From Porticoccus hydrocarbonoclasticus MCTG13d (lineage in GTDB: Bacteria; Pseudomonadota; Gammaproteobacteria; Pseudomonadales; Porticoccaceae), in NCBI RefSeq assembly GCF_000744735.1, contig NZ_JQMM01000001.1:1426001-1490000 (forward strand): a DNA stretch of 64,000 bases, given 5' to 3'. Numbering within the stretch: position 1 is the stretch's first letter; each line of letters begins with the position of its first letter. The notes beneath the pieces are model-generated. The model was not told the origin of the DNA and searched no databases. It saw only the letters and a list, made by a program, of their open reading frames with translations. Positions 62,079 to 64,000 of this stretch are shown piece after piece. The position numbers and the translations under genes are program-made.

Positions 62079-62562
62079 TGCAAATTCACGATGCCGTTCA
62101 GCATAAACGATAAAAATAAATAGCTGGCCAGTTTTTTTATGCTGCGACAAAGTAACGAATAAACACTTCGGGCTTAATTTTCTCTGTCATCAGGCGTGTC
62201 CCTTGGCCGTGTGTCACTTCTGGCGTTGGTGGCACTTTGGTCAGAGCGCCACCCTGGTTGGCACAACCGACCACAATACTTTGGCCTATCTGCCCATTTA
62301 TCTCGGACACATGCTGATATTTGTTCTCGGCATGCCCACCTGCGAAAATTGGTCAAGGCCGGGGGCAGGCAGAAGACGACTTCTCTGGTGGATTTTATCG
62401 GTGCCTGCTACGGTAAACGGTAGCTTTTGATTGCATTGATGACGTCACTATTGGGTTATCGACCGAACGTATATGTTGCCATACAGGAAAGCCATGCGAC
62501 TTTTCTCCAGCGGTGAGTGCCGCTAGACTGGCTACTCAAAATATCAGCCAACAGGATTTATT
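62079..62562. other. 484-bp region without a supported gene
   Basis: Two overlapping plus-strand frames of about 75 codons (around 62196-62430) and one minus-strand frame exist, but none has a ribosome binding site or family motif. The piece coding LVDFIGACYGKR looks protein-like, so a decayed gene remnant is possible. The last ~50 bp carry the yajQ upstream region. Confidence 0.35.
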
Positions 62563-63048
62563 ATGCCCTCCTTCGATATTGTCTCAGAAGTGGATCAGGT
62601 AGATATTCGCCACGCTACTGAAAATACGCAACGTGAGTTGGCCACTCGCTTTGATTTTCGTGGGGTTGAGGCCAGTGTCACGATAAAGGATGAGGTGGTG
62701 ACACTGACCGCCGAATCAGATTTCCAGTGTCGACAGCTGCTGGACATGCTGAGCAAAAATCTGGTCAAACGCAATGTAGACCCCTATGTCATCGATGTGG
62801 ACGAGGAGGCGGTTCACAGCGGCAAAACGTTCTCGTTGCAGGTGCGATTCAAACAAGGCATAGACCAACCGATGGCGAAGAAGATTATTAAGTTGGTGAA
62901 AGAGGCCAAAGTAAAGGCACAGACGGCGATTCAGGGCGACAAATTGCGTGTTACCGGTAAAAAACGCGATGATTTGCAGGAAACCATTGCCTTGGTCAAA
63001 GGGGCTGATCTTGGCCAGCCATTCCAGTTCGAGAATTTCAGAGATTGA
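62563..63048 (+). CDS. yajQ: YajQ family cyclic dinucleotide-binding protein
   Basis: 161 aa, family length. [34 protein letters not shown], and [20 protein letters not shown], plus [20 protein letters not shown] are YajQ hallmarks. Members bind c-di-GMP or nucleotides and, in some bacteria, act with transcription factors. The target here is unknown. AGGATTTATT upstream, single gene. Confidence 0.96.
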   Translation: MPSFDIVSEVDQVDIRHATENTQRELATRFDFRGVEASVTIKDEVVTLTAESDFQCRQLLDMLSKNLVKRNVDPYVIDVDEEAVHSGKTFSLQVRFKQGIDQPMAKKIIKLVKEAKVKAQTAIQGDKLRVTGKKRDDLQETIALVKGADLGQPFQFENFRD

Positions 63049-63426
63049 GTCTGGGTGTAAACTGGCCTAGTGGGCTGGAAAGAAGACAAAATGACGATGG
63101 GCAGATGTTATATATGGGCGATGAACGCAGCGAAATGTTCATCGACCGCAACATTCTCGTCATGCCGAATTTCTAAATTGCCAACCTGCCCCAGTTTGGG
63201 TGGTTGTGTCAGTTGGTTTGGCTGTGGCTTTGTAGACACCGGTGGTCTTGCTGCAGATAACAGATAATTAATTTTCACTTCAATCTCGCATAACTTGCTG
63301 CAATGAAACCTGATCAATATCAGTGAAAGAAAGTGCCGAAGTATACCAAGGAGCTGGTAGAAAGCCTGCGTTATCCCAAGGGCGCCGGGCAGGCACAGGA
63401 TCACTAGATATTATTTCCCCCTTTGG
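63049..63426. other. Stretch with two short protein-like frames and inverted repeats
   Basis: A 43-codon frame (TTG 63045 to stop 63176) reads GLERRQNDDGQMLYMGDERS and a 24-codon frame (GTG 63333 to stop 63407) reads KYTKELVESLRYPKGAGQAQ. Neither has a good ribosome binding site. Inverted repeats CGATGAAC/GTTCATCG (63119-63126, 63137-63144) lie inside. The second frame ends 20 bp before a strong terminator, which would otherwise serve no obvious gene but yajQ. Confidence 0.3.
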
Positions 63427-63451
63427 GGCCGCTCTATGAGCGGCCTTTTTT
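63427..63451 (+). terminator. Strong rho-independent terminator, plus strand
   Basis: GGCCGCTC-TAT-GAGCGGCC (63427-63445) followed by six T. Confidence 0.9.
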
Positions 63452-63463
63452 ATCTTATCGTCG

Positions 63464-63492
63464 AAAAAAACCCACCGGGTTGTCCCGGTGGG
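63464..63492 (-). terminator. Strong rho-independent terminator of the MscS-like gene
   Basis: CCCACCGGG-TTGT-CCCGGTGGG (63471-63492); on the minus strand it is followed by seven T (63470-63464). It lies 24 bp beyond the stop of the MscS-like gene and faces the plus-strand terminator. Confidence 0.9.
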
Positions 63493-63515
63493 TAATTGCA
63501 GAACTGGTCAGACCG

Positions 63516-64000
63516 TTATTTCTTGACGCGATCCAGCAGTGACTGAACTTCTCTGCCAGCGATCTCCTTACTGCCCAAGCCAATCGCAATGGCTGCGCCG
63601 ACAGCAACCGCACCAAGCATCAGGCCAAAGGCAATATTGATGATGTCCTGCGCAAGGCCGATCTGACGCAGCGCCATGGCAATGGTCAGAAACATGATGG
63701 CAAGGCTGGCAAGGTTGCCTGCTGCAGAGGGCATTCCCGCCTCGATAATCAACAGCCGTACTTTTCTGGCAATGAAAATACCGATAGCCAGAATCAGTGC
63801 ACCCAACAGTACCTGAACGGCGAAACTGATCATGACGGTCACAATCTGGCTGAGGGGTTCAAAGCTCAGTAACTCAGTGGCACCCAGAATCGCGAACAGG
63901 ATAATACCCAGCAGCACCAGGCTGCCTGCATACTGACTCGGGGTACGCTCCAGTCCCATCTTGAAGCCGAGCTTTTCAATTAATTGATTGAACCCGGCTG
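63516..64000 (-). CDS. Conserved TM-helix / MscS-like membrane protein (partial, N-terminus outside window)
   Basis: The frame is open to the window edge (continuing upstream of the internal ATG 63959 with GFNQLIEKLGFK). About 160 residues are visible with three to four membrane helices (LVLLGIILFAILGATELL, VQVLLGALILAIGIFIA, DIINIAFGLMLGAVAVGAAIAIGLGSKEIAG). The last resembles the pore helix of small mechanosensitive channels and the conserved TM helix family. No MscS beta domain follows; it ends REVQSLLDRVKK. Function inferred only. Confidence 0.75.
   Translation of the reverse strand, partial: AGFNQLIEKLGFKMGLERTPSQYAGSLVLLGIILFAILGATELLSFEPLSQIVTVMISFAVQVLLGALILAIGIFIARKVRLLIIEAGMPSAAGNLASLAIMFLTIAMALRQIGLAQDIINIAFGLMLGAVAVGAAIAIGLGSKEIAGREVQSLLDRVKK

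Noticed and set aside
1-64000. CRISPR array, insertion sequence, prophage or plasmid-type genes
   Set aside because: No regularly spaced direct repeats, transposase, integrase or phage structural motifs were seen.

Overview
The window is about 64 kb of a gammaproteobacterial chromosome with moderate GC. The polar-flagellum regulators FleQ, FleS, FleR, FlhF and FleN, a PomAB-type sodium stator next to a MotCD-type stator, the order rnr-rlmB-rpsF-rpsR-rplI-dnaB and a DUF3012 lipoprotein together suggest a motile, probably marine member of the Cellvibrionales/Pseudomonadales group. Genus cannot be told from the sequence alone. There is no sign of prophage, insertion sequence, CRISPR array or rRNA; one tRNA-Leu(CAG) is present.

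Left part (1-11.3 kb) is housekeeping. It holds a truncated TVP38-pyridine nucleotide-disulfide reductase fusion, a tiny basic protein, a Rnk/GreA-C-like protein, tRNA-Leu, RNase R and RlmB, the S6-S18-(DUF2232)-L9 ribosomal operon, DnaB helicase, and panC-panD for pantothenate synthesis. PanC carries unusual substitutions in its signature motifs.

Middle part (11.4-55.4 kb) is an almost uninterrupted flagellar regulon. A minus-strand arm (PilZ-like protein, diguanylate cyclase, YcgR-type PilZ protein, flgN, flgM, flgA) diverges from a long plus-strand arm: flgBCDEFGHIJKL, fliC, flaG, fliD, fliS, fliT, a degenerate PilZ-like gene, fleQ, fleS, fleR, fliEFGHIJ, fliK, fliLMNOPQR, flhB, flhA, flhF, fleN, fliA, motC, motD. 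The promoters I can read fit a FleQ/sigma54 to FleSR/sigma54 to FliA/sigma28 cascade. GG-N10-GC sigma54 elements precede flgA, fliD, fleS, fliK and fliL, with a weaker one before flgB. Sigma28 elements precede flgM and fliC. A sigma70 promoter overlapped by a FleQ-box-like palindrome precedes fleQ, and a second such palindrome lies 60 bp upstream of the fliL sigma54 promoter.

Right part (55.5-62.1 kb) adds accessory motility genes: a small unknown protein, a PilZ protein, pomAB on the minus strand, a SPOR-domain membrane protein, a FliK-like plus FlhB-C-terminal-like pair, and a large diguanylate cyclase. The last 2 kb has yajQ, a poorly coding stretch, back-to-back terminators, and a partial MscS-like membrane protein.

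No wholly new system stands out. The most interesting points are the density of c-di-GMP genes around one flagellar locus (two GGDEF, four PilZ or PilZ-like, YajQ, FleQ), the FleQ-box-like operators at fixed spacing, the two stators without the usual neighbouring chemotaxis genes, and an 83-bp nested-palindrome element between ycgR and a diguanylate cyclase gene.
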